The notes: generated from the letters alone by a model not told the origin. A stretch of 64,000 nucleotides of DNA from Desulfuromonadaceae bacterium (GCA_028688955.1 JAQTXD010000001.1:1-64000); one strand, 5' to 3'; shown: positions 36,055 through 45,768, numbered from the stretch's first letter. A program made the numbers and translations.

Positions 36055-37692
36055 TTACAGACTCAGATCGGCATGACCATGATAGAAATTATCCCGCTCC
36101 TTGGACACGTCTTCACTTTCCAGATACTCTTCAAAACCCATGGTTCGATCAATGACACCACCAGGGGTGATTTCGATGATCCGGTTGGCAACGGTTGAGA
36201 CAAATTCATGGTCGTGTGAAGCAAACAGAATCACCTCAGAAAAGGCAATCAGCCCATCATTAAGTGCGGTTATTGATTCCAGATCCAGATGGTTGGTCGG
36301 TTCATCAAGGATTATCACATTTGCCGCGGTCAACATCATGCGCGACAACATGCAACGGACTTTCTCGCCACCGGAAAGGACCGTTGTTTTTTTCATCGCC
36401 TCTTCACCGGAGAAAAGCATGCGACCCAGGAAACCGCGTGCAAACGTTTCACCCTCAGTAGGAGGCGAATACTGACCCAGCCATTCGATCAGGGTCATTT
36501 CGCGTTCGAAGTACTGGCTGTTCTCTTTTGGAAAATATGCGCTTGTGATAGTGATACCCCAGCGAAAACTGCCGCTGTCAGGTTCCAGTTCACCTGCCAG
36601 TATTTGAAAAAGAGTTGTTCGTGCAAGCACATTCCCGCCGACAAAAGCAATTTTGTCCCCTTTGCGTACAATCAGGTCAAAATTGTTCAATACCTTGACA
36701 CCCTCAATCTCTTTGGTCAGCCCCTGAATTTCCAGAATTATATCGCCGCACGCTCTTTCCGGCTTAAACACGACGTGTGGATATTTTCGAGATGACGTCG
36801 GCATATCCTCCAGCGTTAGTTTATCAAGCAGTTTCCTGCGCGATGTTGCCTGTTTTGCCTTGGATGCATTTGAACTGAAACGTTGGATAAACGCTTTAAG
36901 TTCATCAGCCCGCTCAGATACTTTGCGGTTTTCATTCTGCTTTTGCTTTAAGTTCAGCTGACTTGCGTGATACCAGAAATCGTAGTTGCCGACATAAATC
37001 TGAATACGTCCGAAATCGATATCAGCGGTATGGGTACAGACCTGATTGAGAAAATGACGGTCATGGGACACCACGATAACTGTATTGGGAAAACGAAAGA
37101 GAAACTCCTCCAGCCATTTTATGGATTTCAGGTCGAGATTGTTGGTCGGTTCGTCCAGCAACAGTACATCAGGATTGCCGAAGAGGGCCTGTGCCAGCAG
37201 CACACGTACTTTATCCCCCGGTTCAAGTTCTTTCATCTGCTTTGTCCGTAGCTCCTCAGGAATGCCGAGCCCGTTCAAGAGCACTGCGGCTTCTGATTCT
37301 GCCTCGTAGCCGTTCATTTCTGCGAAATCACTCTCGAGTTCAGCAGATCGAACGCCGTCTTCTTCAGTAAATTCCCCCTTGGAGTAGATTGCTTCCCGCT
37401 CCGTCATAACATCGTATAACAGTTTATGCCCCATGATCACCGTGTTGAATACAGTTTCATCGTCAAAGGCAAACTGATCCTGACGGAGAACGGCGATTCG
37501 CTCCCGAGGCCCGACGATAACCTCTCCTTTGTCGGCATCAAGTTCTCCGGAAAGAATTTTGAGAAAAGTAGATTTCCCCGCGCCGTTCGCACCAATCAGA
37601 CCATAGCAGTTACCGGGGGTAAACTTGATATTGACATCTTTAAAAAGAACGCGCTTTCCGTAAGAAAGGGTAATATTCGATGCAGCGATCAT
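36055..37692 (-). CDS. YbiT-family ABC-F ATPase with a degenerate second ATP-binding site
   Basis: 545 aa, closely resembling E. coli YbiT in order and length. Domain 1 has Walker A GANGAGKST (34-42) and Walker B LLLDEPTNNLD. Its signature reads LEPGDKVR (156-163) instead of LSGGxxxR, as is normal for YbiT. The linker (245-300) is basic. Domain 2 has an intact signature LSGGEKVR (439-446) and Walker B IILDEPTNHLD, but its Walker A is GGNVLARTT (352-360), lacking the Gly-Lys of GxxxxGK[ST]. In a head-to-tail ABC dimer both faults lie in the same composite site, so one site would be normal and the other probably catalytically weak. YbiT-type proteins act in translation. AAGGAG precedes the ATG. 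The leader carries a terminator hairpin. Confidence 0.9.
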   Translation of the reverse strand: MIAASNITLSYGKRVLFKDVNIKFTPGNCYGLIGANGAGKSTFLKILSGELDADKGEVIVGPRERIAVLRQDQFAFDDETVFNTVIMGHKLLYDVMTEREAIYSKGEFTEEDGVRSAELESDFAEMNGYEAESEAAVLLNGLGIPEELRTKQMKELEPGDKVRVLLAQALFGNPDVLLLDEPTNNLDLKSIKWLEEFLFRFPNTVIVVSHDRHFLNQVCTHTADIDFGRIQIYVGNYDFWYHASQLNLKQKQNENRKVSERADELKAFIQRFSSNASKAKQATSRRKLLDKLTLEDMPTSSRKYPHVVFKPERACGDIILEIQGLTKEIEGVKVLNNFDLIVRKGDKIAFVGGNVLARTTLFQILAGELEPDSGSFRWGITITSAYFPKENSQYFEREMTLIEWLGQYSPPTEGETFARGFLGRMLFSGEEAMKKTTVLSGGEKVRCMLSRMMLTAANVIILDEPTNHLDLESITALNDGLIAFSEVILFASHDHEFVSTVANRIIEITPGGVIDRTMGFEEYLESEDVSKERDNFYHGHADLSL

Positions 37693-37714
37693 GCGGTGAT
37701 GCTCCTTGAATAGA

Positions 37715-37750
37715 AATAAAAAACCACAGGGCTTGGTGACCTCTGTGGTT
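37715..37750 (-). terminator. Terminator hairpin in the leader of the YbiT-like gene (possible attenuator)
   Basis: On the minus strand AACCACAG and CTGTGGTT form an 8-bp stem with a 13-base loop, followed by TTTTTT. It lies 23 bases before the ATG. The only gene upstream is divergent, so it is not a normal end-of-operon terminator. ABC-F genes for ribosome protection are often controlled by such attenuation. Confidence 0.65.
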
Positions 37751-37763
37751 CACGAACAGGAGA

Positions 37764-37793
37764 CACATAGCACACTCTGGCACTGCTGAGCAA
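37764..37793 (-). promoter_or_regulatory. Possible promoter of the YbiT-like gene
   Basis: On the minus strand TTGCTC and TATGTG are separated by 18 bases. A start about eight bases after the -10 would put the leader hairpin almost at the 5' end of the transcript. Confidence 0.35.
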
Positions 37794-37847
37794 TATCTTT
37801 TGCCATGCCCGCACTAAATGATGCCTTCAACTAACGTCCCCGCTGCA

Positions 37848-37877
37848 TTGACTTTTCATCTCTTCCGATGCTATTCA
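37848..37877 (+). promoter_or_regulatory. Likely promoter of the MMPL gene
   Basis: TTGACT and TATTCA are separated by 18 bases; the predicted transcript starts about 25 bases before the GTG at 37908. This fits the GTG start and rules out the ATG at 37818. Confidence 0.5.
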
Positions 37878-37907
37878 ACGGAGTATATTCAACGCAAAGG
37901 AGCATCC

Positions 37908-40574
37908 GTGTCTCACAAACATAGCCGCCTGTTTACATTCATACTGCGATATCCACGCCTGATTTTGACTCTGGCTCTGTTGCTATCTGCCTTTTCAGTT
38001 CTGTACACGGTCAGGAATATGTCATTCCTGACCGGACGTGATGACCTGATGCCGCGAAACGCCCCGTTCCAGATCGATTACCGCACCTACCGAGCCGAAT
38101 TCGGCGACCAGGAAGAGATAGTTGCAGTTATTGAATCCGATGACGCGGAACGTTCAACCAGAGCTGCCGACGCGTTATATGCTGCACTGTGTAAAAGGCA
38201 GGATTCCTTCCGTGATATTTTCTATCCCGGCGGACTTCCTTTTTTCAGGTCTAATGGCCTGTTGTTTATGCCTTTGGAAGACATTAAGAACCTGCGGCGG
38301 ACTCTCACCATGGCAGCTCCGGTGTTGAAAGAGCTGGCAGAAGCCCCTTCGGTACAAACTCTTTTCACCAGTTTGACCGGTCAGATCGATGCGTATCTGA
38401 AATCGGAAAGTACAACATCCCTTGCCAGTCTGACTTTTATGTTGTCAACACTGGATGCGGGATTTAAGGCATTTGACGGAAAGTCGAGCGGGCTCTCCAT
38501 GGATTCATTCCTGAAAGGTGGGGGCGACGGTAAGCCATCAATGCTGGAGAATGTCGGAAAACAGCAGGTCATTACCATGCTGCCGGTCAAGGATGAGGGG
38601 AGCTTTGTTGCTTCGGAGCGGTCGATTCAGGCCGCCCGGGCCGTTCTGACCGACACATTGAAACGGCCTGAATTCAAGGGAGTCCGGGGTGGCCTGACCG
38701 GGGTGCCGGTGCTGGAATATGAAGAAATGGCCACCAGTAAAAATGATATCAGCATCGCTACGGTCCTGTCCCTTTCGCTAACCGTCATCCTGCTGCTGTT
38801 TGCCTTCCGTGGCCTACTGAATGTAATTGCCGCCATGGTCTCACTGATTGTGGGTATTTGCCTCTCTTTCGCTTTTGCAACACTGGCCGTCGGGCATCTC
38901 AACATTCTCTCCATGGTATTCGCCATTATGCTGATTGGCCTGGGGATTGAGTACGGAATCCAGGTTGTACTGCGCTATCAGGAAGAACTCAAAATCGGTG
39001 CCGACGGTCTGGAAGCAATCGAGACCGGGCTTACATCCAACTTTCGCTCCATCTTCATGGCTGCCGCCACCGTTGCCCTGGCCTTTGCCACCTTCGCCTT
39101 CACCGACTTCAAGGGAATTGCCGAACTGGGCATCATTGCCGCTGGTGGTGTATTTATCTGTGTTCTCACCACGTTCACTGTTCTGCCGGCCATGCTGATA
39201 CTGCTGGATCGATTCAGAACAACTTCACTTATTTCTGCCCGGAAGTATGAGGAAAACCCGGGCATCCATGAGCGACCGTTTTTTCGGGCCATCTTTACCA
39301 ACCCGCGCATGATAATCGCCGCTGCCACCGCCCTGTCTATTATCAGCCTCTACCCGGCCCTGACAATGCGATTTGACTACAACCTGATGAACATGCAGGC
39401 AAAAGGGCTGCAATCGGTCGAATATGCCTACAAGCTGATGCGCAGCAAAGAAAATTCCGGATATTGTGCCGTTGTAACCGCCAGGGATGAGGCAGAAGCA
39501 CGTGTCCTTACGGCACGGCTTGAAAAGCTGCCTGCTGTTGACCATGTTGTCAGCAGGCTGTCTTTTGTACCGGATCAGCAGCGGGAAAAACTGGCTGAAT
39601 TGGCCGCACTCCGTCAGGTAATGGACCAGATCAAGCCGGTCCCCTACGAGGAAAACCTGCAGATCATGGCCCTCCCTACGGTATTTGAAAATTTCCGTGA
39701 CCGGGTAGAGAAACTTAAAATTGATCTTGAGGCGCACAAAAAACCGGAAGCGCTCCCGGTAGCGGCTTTTTTGAAGACACTTGACAGTTTTTTCAAAACA
39801 TTGGAAGCGGAGAAAGACAGGAATGCGCTGGGAATGCTGCGGGAATTTCAGGGAGGAATGTTTGCCGAATTGCCGGATAAGCTGCGTATGCTGAAAGAAA
39901 GTATGGAAGCAGCCCCGATAGCCGAAACCGATATTCCCCGGCAGCTGTTGCAGCGGTTTGTTGGTAAGAATGGTCAACTTCTTCTGCAGGTGGCAGCAAA
40001 AAAAGAGATTTTCGAACGGGAACCGCTTCAGGAGTTTGTCGATCAGGTAAAGAGTGTTTTCCCCCATGCCACCGGCGAACCGGTCATGGTGTTCGAATCA
40101 CTCTCGGTTCTGAGAAGCGCCTACCTTACGGCTTTCGTGTATGCCTTCATAGGTATAGGTGTACTTTTGCTTATTAATTTCAGAAGCGTTCGCTATGCAC
40201 TATTGGGGACTGTTCCACTCGTAGTCGGACTGCTGCTGATGGTCGGTGGTATGCGTCTTATCGGGATCAGTTTCAATTCTGCTAATATTATTGTTCTGCC
40301 GCTGCTCCTGGGTGTCGGCATTGATTCGGCAATTTATATTCTTAATCGCTATCGACAGGGAAGCGAGCTGCCCGGGCAGGTAGTTACCAGTAGTACCGGT
40401 GTCGGGGTTTTCCTGAATGCCCTGACCATTCTGTTCAGCTTCGGTGCTCTGACCGTGGCGCACCATCAGGGAGTATTCAGTATCGGCGCGGTCATGTCCC
40501 TGGGGATGATCGCCAGCGTTGCGGCGTTTCTGATGTTTCTGCCGGCACTGCTGACACTGTGGGGAAAGCGTTAG
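37908..40574 (+). CDS. MMPL/RND-superfamily lipid or hopanoid-type exporter
   Basis: 888 aa. GTG start with AAAGGAG seven bases upstream; the in-frame ATG at 37818 is upstream of the predicted promoter. Two copies of the RND pattern, each a membrane helix, a large periplasmic loop and five helices. The MMPL motif FAIMLIGLGIEYGIQVVLRYQ is near residue 345 and its copy GVGIDSAIYILNRYRQG near 805. This is the shape of HpnN/MMPL exporters, which move hopanoids or other lipids across the inner membrane. The cargo is not visible. It converges with the envelope operon with a gap of three bases. Confidence 0.88.
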   Translation: MSHKHSRLFTFILRYPRLILTLALLLSAFSVLYTVRNMSFLTGRDDLMPRNAPFQIDYRTYRAEFGDQEEIVAVIESDDAERSTRAADALYAALCKRQDSFRDIFYPGGLPFFRSNGLLFMPLEDIKNLRRTLTMAAPVLKELAEAPSVQTLFTSLTGQIDAYLKSESTTSLASLTFMLSTLDAGFKAFDGKSSGLSMDSFLKGGGDGKPSMLENVGKQQVITMLPVKDEGSFVASERSIQAARAVLTDTLKRPEFKGVRGGLTGVPVLEYEEMATSKNDISIATVLSLSLTVILLLFAFRGLLNVIAAMVSLIVGICLSFAFATLAVGHLNILSMVFAIMLIGLGIEYGIQVVLRYQEELKIGADGLEAIETGLTSNFRSIFMAAATVALAFATFAFTDFKGIAELGIIAAGGVFICVLTTFTVLPAMLILLDRFRTTSLISARKYEENPGIHERPFFRAIFTNPRMIIAAATALSIISLYPALTMRFDYNLMNMQAKGLQSVEYAYKLMRSKENSGYCAVVTARDEAEARVLTARLEKLPAVDHVVSRLSFVPDQQREKLAELAALRQVMDQIKPVPYEENLQIMALPTVFENFRDRVEKLKIDLEAHKKPEALPVAAFLKTLDSFFKTLEAEKDRNALGMLREFQGGMFAELPDKLRMLKESMEAAPIAETDIPRQLLQRFVGKNGQLLLQVAAKKEIFEREPLQEFVDQVKSVFPHATGEPVMVFESLSVLRSAYLTAFVYAFIGIGVLLLINFRSVRYALLGTVPLVVGLLLMVGGMRLIGISFNSANIIVLPLLLGVGIDSAIYILNRYRQGSELPGQVVTSSTGVGVFLNALTILFSFGALTVAHHQGVFSIGAVMSLGMIASVAAFLMFLPALLTLWGKR

Positions 40575-40577
40575 CCA

Positions 40578-42494
40578 TCAGGGACTGTTTTTCAAGCGGT
40601 TCAATCGATTCTTGTACACATAATTCATACCCTGAAAATACCCTAACCCATCCATCAGCAAGTCCTCCTGCGGCTTTATAACAGTTGTCTCACCGTCTTT
40701 CCGGATAAAGCTGAAGTAATCTGCCGCTTTTTTCGGGCCGAGAACCAGCAGTTTATTATCCTTGATGTACCCCAACTTTTGATACGTTGAGATAAACGCC
40801 CGCTCGGTCCAGGCATCAGTCGTCATTATGTTTTTGCCGATAAAAGCGCTGGTATATTTGAAGTTGAGCAATCCCAGCAGGGTCGGAGCCACGTCAATCT
40901 GGCTCATCATCCGGTCAACAATGTGCGGTTTTATATGTGCAGGTGCATAGATAAAGAGCGGGATCTCATAGTTTTTGATCGGCAACGCAAGCTTTGCGGC
41001 ACTGCCGGCACAATGGTCGGCCACAATGACAAAAATGGTATCATTAAACCAGGGCTTCTTTTTTGACTCAGCAAGCAGGCGACCGATAGCATAATCAGAG
41101 TATTTAACACCGCCGTCACGACCGCTCTTCGAGGGTATGTCAATTTTGCCGTCCGGGTAGGTAAAAGGACGATGATTCGATGTAGTCATAACAACACTGA
41201 AAAAGTGTTTTTTACTATTGTAGGAGAGATCCGCCTCTTTGACCACCTTCATGAACAGATCTTCGTCACAGACCCCCCATGCGTTGGTAAAGGTGACTTC
41301 ATCCGAGGAAAAATTGGTTCTGTCTATCGTTGAAAATCCATTATTTGCATAGAAATAGTTCATGTTGTCAAAGTAGCCGTGACCTGCATAAATGAACTTG
41401 TTGTCATACCCTTTTTCCTTCATGACCGAGCCAAACGAAACAAAATTTTCGTTTTTTGGACGTTTCACAACCGACGTTCCCGGGAGCGGCGGCATGGAAA
41501 GAGTAATCGCTTCAAGGCCGCGCACGGTTCGGGTACCGGTTGCGTACAGATGGGTGAAAAAGAGTGATTCTGTAGCAAGTTTATCCAGGTTTGGTGTGAT
41601 CCCCTTCGTGTTTCCAAAAGACGTCAAAAATTCCGCACTCAGGCTTTCCTCAATGACAAGCACAATATTCAGGTGTTTTTCTGCCCCGCCCGGTTGTATG
41701 ACGCGGGAAATCGAGGGGCCTTCCTGCGAAACGAAGCGACTGTTCTTCTCCTGCAACATCGCTTTCAAATGGGCAATAACCGCCGATTCTGGCTTGTTTG
41801 CATAGAACTTGTTGAAATCCAGTTCGTTGTTCCTGAATGCGGCAAAAAGGCAATAGATGCCGTTGCCGGCCAGTTCATCCGCGTAATTATTCGGCGATAT
41901 TTGAGTCAGTGACAGGTCTACCGCAATGAAAGAGAGAATCGGCAGCACAAGAAAGACAGCACCTGTCTTCACGCGATTGCCTATACGCGATGTATAGGAA
42001 AATGAACGGGACAGATGTCTTTGAACCGGGATAAACAGACCCGCACTCAGAATCAGCAACCCGGCAAGTATTCCATTAACCGGGTAAGACTCCCTGATAT
42101 TGCTGATAACTTCGTTCGTATAAATCAGATAATCGACCGCGATAAAATTGAAACGGGTAGCGAATTCATCAAAGAACGTATATTCGGCGACGACATTAAA
42201 CAGCATCAGGTAGGTGAGTGCAAAACCTGTGATAGAGGCACATAATTTGAAAATTGTACTATTGAACATCCTGTCAGGCAGAAGAACCGCAACCAATACA
42301 AATGGAATGGCAAAATAGGAAAAGGTCACACAATCAAAGAAGAACCCTACCGCATATATTTTACCCCACAGGAGCGGATTCAGGCCGACTTGAGGCAGAG
42401 ACACCGCGAGAAGTATTGTTCGGGTGATGAGCGAAAATACAACAATGACCAACCAGAGCGTATATAACGAATGAAATCTGTTTTTTACCTGCAT
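40578..42494 (-). CDS. LtaS/MdoB-like phosphoglycerol-transferase-type membrane sulfatase
   Basis: 638 aa. Five N-terminal membrane helices (about 10-200) and a large periplasmic alkaline-phosphatase/sulfatase domain (about 270-600). The metal and nucleophile motifs are VIEESLSAE, GTRTVRGLEA (Thr nucleophile), AGHGYFD and VADHCAGS. LtaS enzymes make polyglycerol-phosphate in Gram-positives; in Gram-negatives relatives such as MdoB or phosphoethanolamine transferases decorate glucans or LPS. Position after lptFG suggests LPS or periplasmic glucan modification, an inference. ATG at 42494 is used; a TTG two codons upstream fits the AAGGA site slightly better. Confidence 0.85.
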   Translation of the reverse strand: MQVKNRFHSLYTLWLVIVVFSLITRTILLAVSLPQVGLNPLLWGKIYAVGFFFDCVTFSYFAIPFVLVAVLLPDRMFNSTIFKLCASITGFALTYLMLFNVVAEYTFFDEFATRFNFIAVDYLIYTNEVISNIRESYPVNGILAGLLILSAGLFIPVQRHLSRSFSYTSRIGNRVKTGAVFLVLPILSFIAVDLSLTQISPNNYADELAGNGIYCLFAAFRNNELDFNKFYANKPESAVIAHLKAMLQEKNSRFVSQEGPSISRVIQPGGAEKHLNIVLVIEESLSAEFLTSFGNTKGITPNLDKLATESLFFTHLYATGTRTVRGLEAITLSMPPLPGTSVVKRPKNENFVSFGSVMKEKGYDNKFIYAGHGYFDNMNYFYANNGFSTIDRTNFSSDEVTFTNAWGVCDEDLFMKVVKEADLSYNSKKHFFSVVMTTSNHRPFTYPDGKIDIPSKSGRDGGVKYSDYAIGRLLAESKKKPWFNDTIFVIVADHCAGSAAKLALPIKNYEIPLFIYAPAHIKPHIVDRMMSQIDVAPTLLGLLNFKYTSAFIGKNIMTTDAWTERAFISTYQKLGYIKDNKLLVLGPKKAADYFSFIRKDGETTVIKPQEDLLMDGLGYFQGMNYVYKNRLNRLKNSP

Positions 42495-42528
42495 GTTCAA
42501 TAATATCCTTTTATGTTTCGTGAGTTCA

Positions 42529-43452
42529 TCAGGGAGCCGTTACGGTAATAACCTGGCTCCCCTCGCCACCCGGATTTACGACCTGGAGTCGAAAGTCCTT
42601 GTTTACCGGTGAAAAGGGATGTCGCTGATAGATCAGTTTTGTGCAGTCAATATAGATCAGCTTTTCCCGTTCAGCCATTTCCTGACCACCCCGACCGCCT
42701 ATCTGTGTACCGTCAACATAGAGTGATGAATTCTGCTGAAAATTCCTGCCGCTGACAACCAATTCATAATAATTGACATGTTCGTTCCCGATCATGACCT
42801 GACCGATTTCCGGTTTGGTTTCCACTGCGAGAACCAGCGGCACGGAAGCATTGTCAGGTGCATTCTTCACTTGTACCTGATGCAGTCCGCCCGACACATT
42901 CGGCACAGAAAATGATATGGACTCGGGCGAGTGGCGCACACTTGTCAAAACGGCACCATCAAAAAACAACATCGAAGCATCACTGAAATTAGCCCCGACG
43001 GCGGTTACTTCGCGATCACCGCCAACTGCACAGGAACTGATCAGCGCCGGCTGCAACGTACTTAACACGGGGCGAAGCGGAAGCACCGAAAAATTGTACG
43101 TTCTACCGAGAGTGCCATCAGAGCGTTTTACATAGAGGGCATAGAGCCCGGCTTCCATCTGTTGCGGTATGGTAAACTCCGCCTGTTTGGCATCACTGAC
43201 CAGCGCAGCAATTTCGACACTTCCCAAAAAAACTGATGCGGTTTCACCAAAACCGGAACCGGATAACATCACTTTTGCACCCGGTTCCGCCTGAGCCGGA
43301 ATAATGCTGAGAACAGTAATCGGCACAGGCGTCGGGGCAGGTAGTGGTGCTGATACGCTTTTTGTGCGTTTGGGCCGTTCCGCTGCGTAACCTCCGCAGG
43401 CAAGGGAAATAAAACAGCTACATAACAGTATCAGTATCGTTGCTCGTTTCAT
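42529..43452 (-). CDS. IPT/TIG-domain lipoprotein
   Basis: 307 aa. Lipobox SLAC with Cys at residue 19, a Pro/Thr linker, then three IPT/TIG-type Ig domains (about 48-125, 130-210, 215-307; for example PGAKVMLSGSGFGE). IPT lipoproteins are surface or periplasmic adhesion-like proteins of unknown ligand. It sits between lptG (16 bases upstream) and the sulfatase-like gene, so it is part of the envelope operon. Confidence 0.82.
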   Translation of the reverse strand: MKRATILILLCSCFISLACGGYAAERPKRTKSVSAPLPAPTPVPITVLSIIPAQAEPGAKVMLSGSGFGETASVFLGSVEIAALVSDAKQAEFTIPQQMEAGLYALYVKRSDGTLGRTYNFSVLPLRPVLSTLQPALISSCAVGGDREVTAVGANFSDASMLFFDGAVLTSVRHSPESISFSVPNVSGGLHQVQVKNAPDNASVPLVLAVETKPEIGQVMIGNEHVNYYELVVSGRNFQQNSSLYVDGTQIGGRGGQEMAEREKLIYIDCTKLIYQRHPFSPVNKDFRLQVVNPGGEGSQVITVTAP

Positions 43453-43468
43453 TTAAAATCTCCTCCAT

Positions 43469-44548
43469 TTACCCTTTGACCGTCATCGATAACCAGACTC
43501 CACTCACCATGAAAAGACCATTCGCTCCCCATGCGGCGGCAATCGGGGGCAGAACACCGCTCCGTCCATAGGAGAGCAGTACCGCATTGACAATAAAATA
43601 CGCAAAACCTATCGCAACACCAGCACCAATGCCCATGGCGATACCGCTGGAACGATTGTTTCTGAGGGCGAAAGGAATTCCGAGCAGCACCATTATCAGA
43701 GCTGCAAACGGTGATGCAATTTTTGTATGCATCAAGGTCAGATAGCGATAGGCCTTATAGCCGCCGCGCTGCAGATTATCAGCGTACTCCCTCAGTGTCC
43801 GGATACTCATATTGTCAGCGTCACTATCCAGAACCTGTAAATCTTCGACTTTAAGTTTGATATCCAGCGGCATGGTTTGCGCGGACTTCGGCGCATACCC
43901 GCCTGCCGTCAGAAAATTTCTGGTTGTAGTTCCCTGCAGTTGCCACCGTCCGTCACGGTACACGGCGCTATCGGCATCAATCCTGCTGACCGGATTCATG
44001 GCGTCATCGACACTCCAGACGACGACGCCTTTCAATGTATTGGATTTCGGTTCAAATAGACGGGCCTGTAGGATCATTGATGAAGAGCGAAACCAGATAT
44101 TATTACGTTTGAATGTTACCCGCTCTCCTTTTTTCTTGATTTTTACACGGTCGATCAGTTCGGTACGAGCATAACTGACCGGCAGGACCAATTCGGCATT
44201 GATCAATAACAGAAGACTGGCACCGAGGCCGAGAGCCAGCATCGGCAGCGATATCCTCAATAGACTGACACCACAGCTGCGCATGGCAATAATTTCACTG
44301 TCCCGTGAAAGCACTCCAAGCGTCAGCAGTGTTGCCATCAAAATTGAAAACGTGGCGGTGCGACTGATCATTTCAGGAAATTTCCAGATAAAATACTGAA
44401 CAATATCTCCGAAGACTCCGCCTGCGCGCAGAAAGCGTGGAATTTTTTCAATGAGGTCAATCACCAGATAGAGCCCGACAAAACCGCCAAGGCAGAGCAT
44501 GAGCAAACGTACCCAGGTTCGGGCTATGTAGCGGGCAAGGATACCCAT
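43469..44548 (-). CDS. lptG: LPS export ABC permease LptG
   Basis: 359 aa of the YjgP/YjgQ family: three membrane helices, a periplasmic beta-jellyroll domain (about 140-255) and three more helices. LptF and LptG form the membrane part of LptB2FG, which extracts LPS from the inner membrane and loads the LptC-A-D bridge. The N-terminus ILARYIARTWVRLLMLCL and the segment SRDSEIIAMRSCGVSLLRIS are typical. Two bases follow lptF. lptB is not adjacent; the ABC ATPase here is an ABC-2 type and unlikely to be LptB. The LptF/LptG assignment follows the usual order. Confidence 0.93.
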   Translation of the reverse strand: MGILARYIARTWVRLLMLCLGGFVGLYLVIDLIEKIPRFLRAGGVFGDIVQYFIWKFPEMISRTATFSILMATLLTLGVLSRDSEIIAMRSCGVSLLRISLPMLALGLGASLLLLINAELVLPVSYARTELIDRVKIKKKGERVTFKRNNIWFRSSSMILQARLFEPKSNTLKGVVVWSVDDAMNPVSRIDADSAVYRDGRWQLQGTTTRNFLTAGGYAPKSAQTMPLDIKLKVEDLQVLDSDADNMSIRTLREYADNLQRGGYKAYRYLTLMHTKIASPFAALIMVLLGIPFALRNNRSSGIAMGIGAGVAIGFAYFIVNAVLLSYGRSGVLPPIAAAWGANGLFMVSGVWLSMTVKG

Positions 44549-44549
44549 C

Positions 44550-45752
44550 TCAGAAGGATCTCCGAAAAAAATTAATTATTTTCTTCAGCGGAAACTGGGG
44601 AAGGTTCTGTTCCGATGATGCCAGGCGCAGAAAATACCATCCAATCCCCAAAAAAATCACATTGGGAATCCAGAGTGCAATTACCGGCGGGATAGTCCCT
44701 TTCTCCGCCAGGGTTCGTCCAACCGACATCAGGACGTAATATGACAGAATTATCACGATACTGATTGTAAAACCGCCCGATTTACCCGATCGTCGGTTTT
44801 GTATGCCCAACGGAACAGCCAGTATGGCGAAAACCAATGATGCACAGGGAAAAGTAAAACGACTGTGAAATTCGGCCTGCAACTTCAGACGGTTTTTTTC
44901 GGAAGTACCCGGATCATCAATCTGATGCTGAAGTTCTGAGAGCCACATATCCGGTTCATTCCGGGATACCGACGTACTGCTGCCCTTTTCTCCGACGGTC
45001 ATAACATATTCACCATAATGAACAAGACGGTACAGACCGCCGGTACCCGCCATATGGATCGATCCGCCATACAGTGACAACTGCAGCGCCTGACTGCCGG
45101 GCGCAGTTGAGACAACTCCGTCTCTTGCAAAGATCGTCATGGGCTGGTCCTGATTACGACCATCATGGATAATAACCCCCTTCAATGCATGGGTTCCCTC
45201 ATCATAATGATCGGTATACATGACAACACCCGGGATATCGTCCCAGAAAATTTTCTCCCGTATGGTGGCGGTAATATTCTGCTTCACAACCTGAATACTC
45301 AAATCCCTGAATGCGCTGTTGCCCCAGGGCACGCCGATTGTACTCGCGCCCAACGCCAACAGGACGGCAACAAGGGCGCAGGCGATTACCGGCGGCATTA
45401 TCTGCAGAAGACTGACCCCGCTGGCCTTGATGACGACAATCTCGTTATCGGCTGAAAACCGTCCAAATGACAGCAATACCGCCAGCAAAAACGCCATGGG
45501 GATCGTAAACACCAGAAAAGAGGGGATTAGATACATGATCATCCTGCTGACATCCGCCAATGGCACACCGCGTGAGACGACAAGATCGGTCAGTGTGATC
45601 AAGCGGCCCATCAGCAGAACCATGGTAAAAATGACGATACCCAGCAGGAAGAGGGAAGAAATTTCACGAATTATGTAGAAGGATAAGATACGTTTCACGG
45701 TGGAGATGATACATGAGTGGCTGTAAAGAGTAAAGCGGCGAGCAACAATCAC
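44550..45752 (-). CDS. lptF: LPS export ABC permease LptF
   Basis: About 400 aa, YjgP/YjgQ family, same six-helix plus jellyroll layout as LptG. Key stretches are ADNEIVVIKASGVSLLQIMP and the last helices FAILAVPLGIQNRRSGK. The start is uncertain. GTG at 45752 has a weak GGGATGA upstream but adds about 18 residues before the usual N-terminus KRILSFYIIREISS; GTG at 45698 would start there but has no ribosome site. Confidence 0.92.
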   Translation of the reverse strand: MIVARRFTLYSHSCIISTVKRILSFYIIREISSLFLLGIVIFTMVLLMGRLITLTDLVVSRGVPLADVSRMIMYLIPSFLVFTIPMAFLLAVLLSFGRFSADNEIVVIKASGVSLLQIMPPVIACALVAVLLALGASTIGVPWGNSAFRDLSIQVVKQNITATIREKIFWDDIPGVVMYTDHYDEGTHALKGVIIHDGRNQDQPMTIFARDGVVSTAPGSQALQLSLYGGSIHMAGTGGLYRLVHYGEYVMTVGEKGSSTSVSRNEPDMWLSELQHQIDDPGTSEKNRLKLQAEFHSRFTFPCASLVFAILAVPLGIQNRRSGKSGGFTISIVIILSYYVLMSVGRTLAEKGTIPPVIALWIPNVIFLGIGWYFLRLASSEQNLPQFPLKKIINFFRRSF

Positions 45753-45768
45753 TACTCATCCCGCAAAG

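Noticed and set aside
37795-37815. TGGCA...TTGC resembling a sigma54 promoter
   Set aside because: The distance between the GG and GC elements is 12 rather than the required 10 bases.
39225-40067. 280-aa minus-strand reading frame inside the MMPL gene
   Set aside because: It lies wholly antisense to a well-supported RND exporter, shows no family motif and has no ribosome site.
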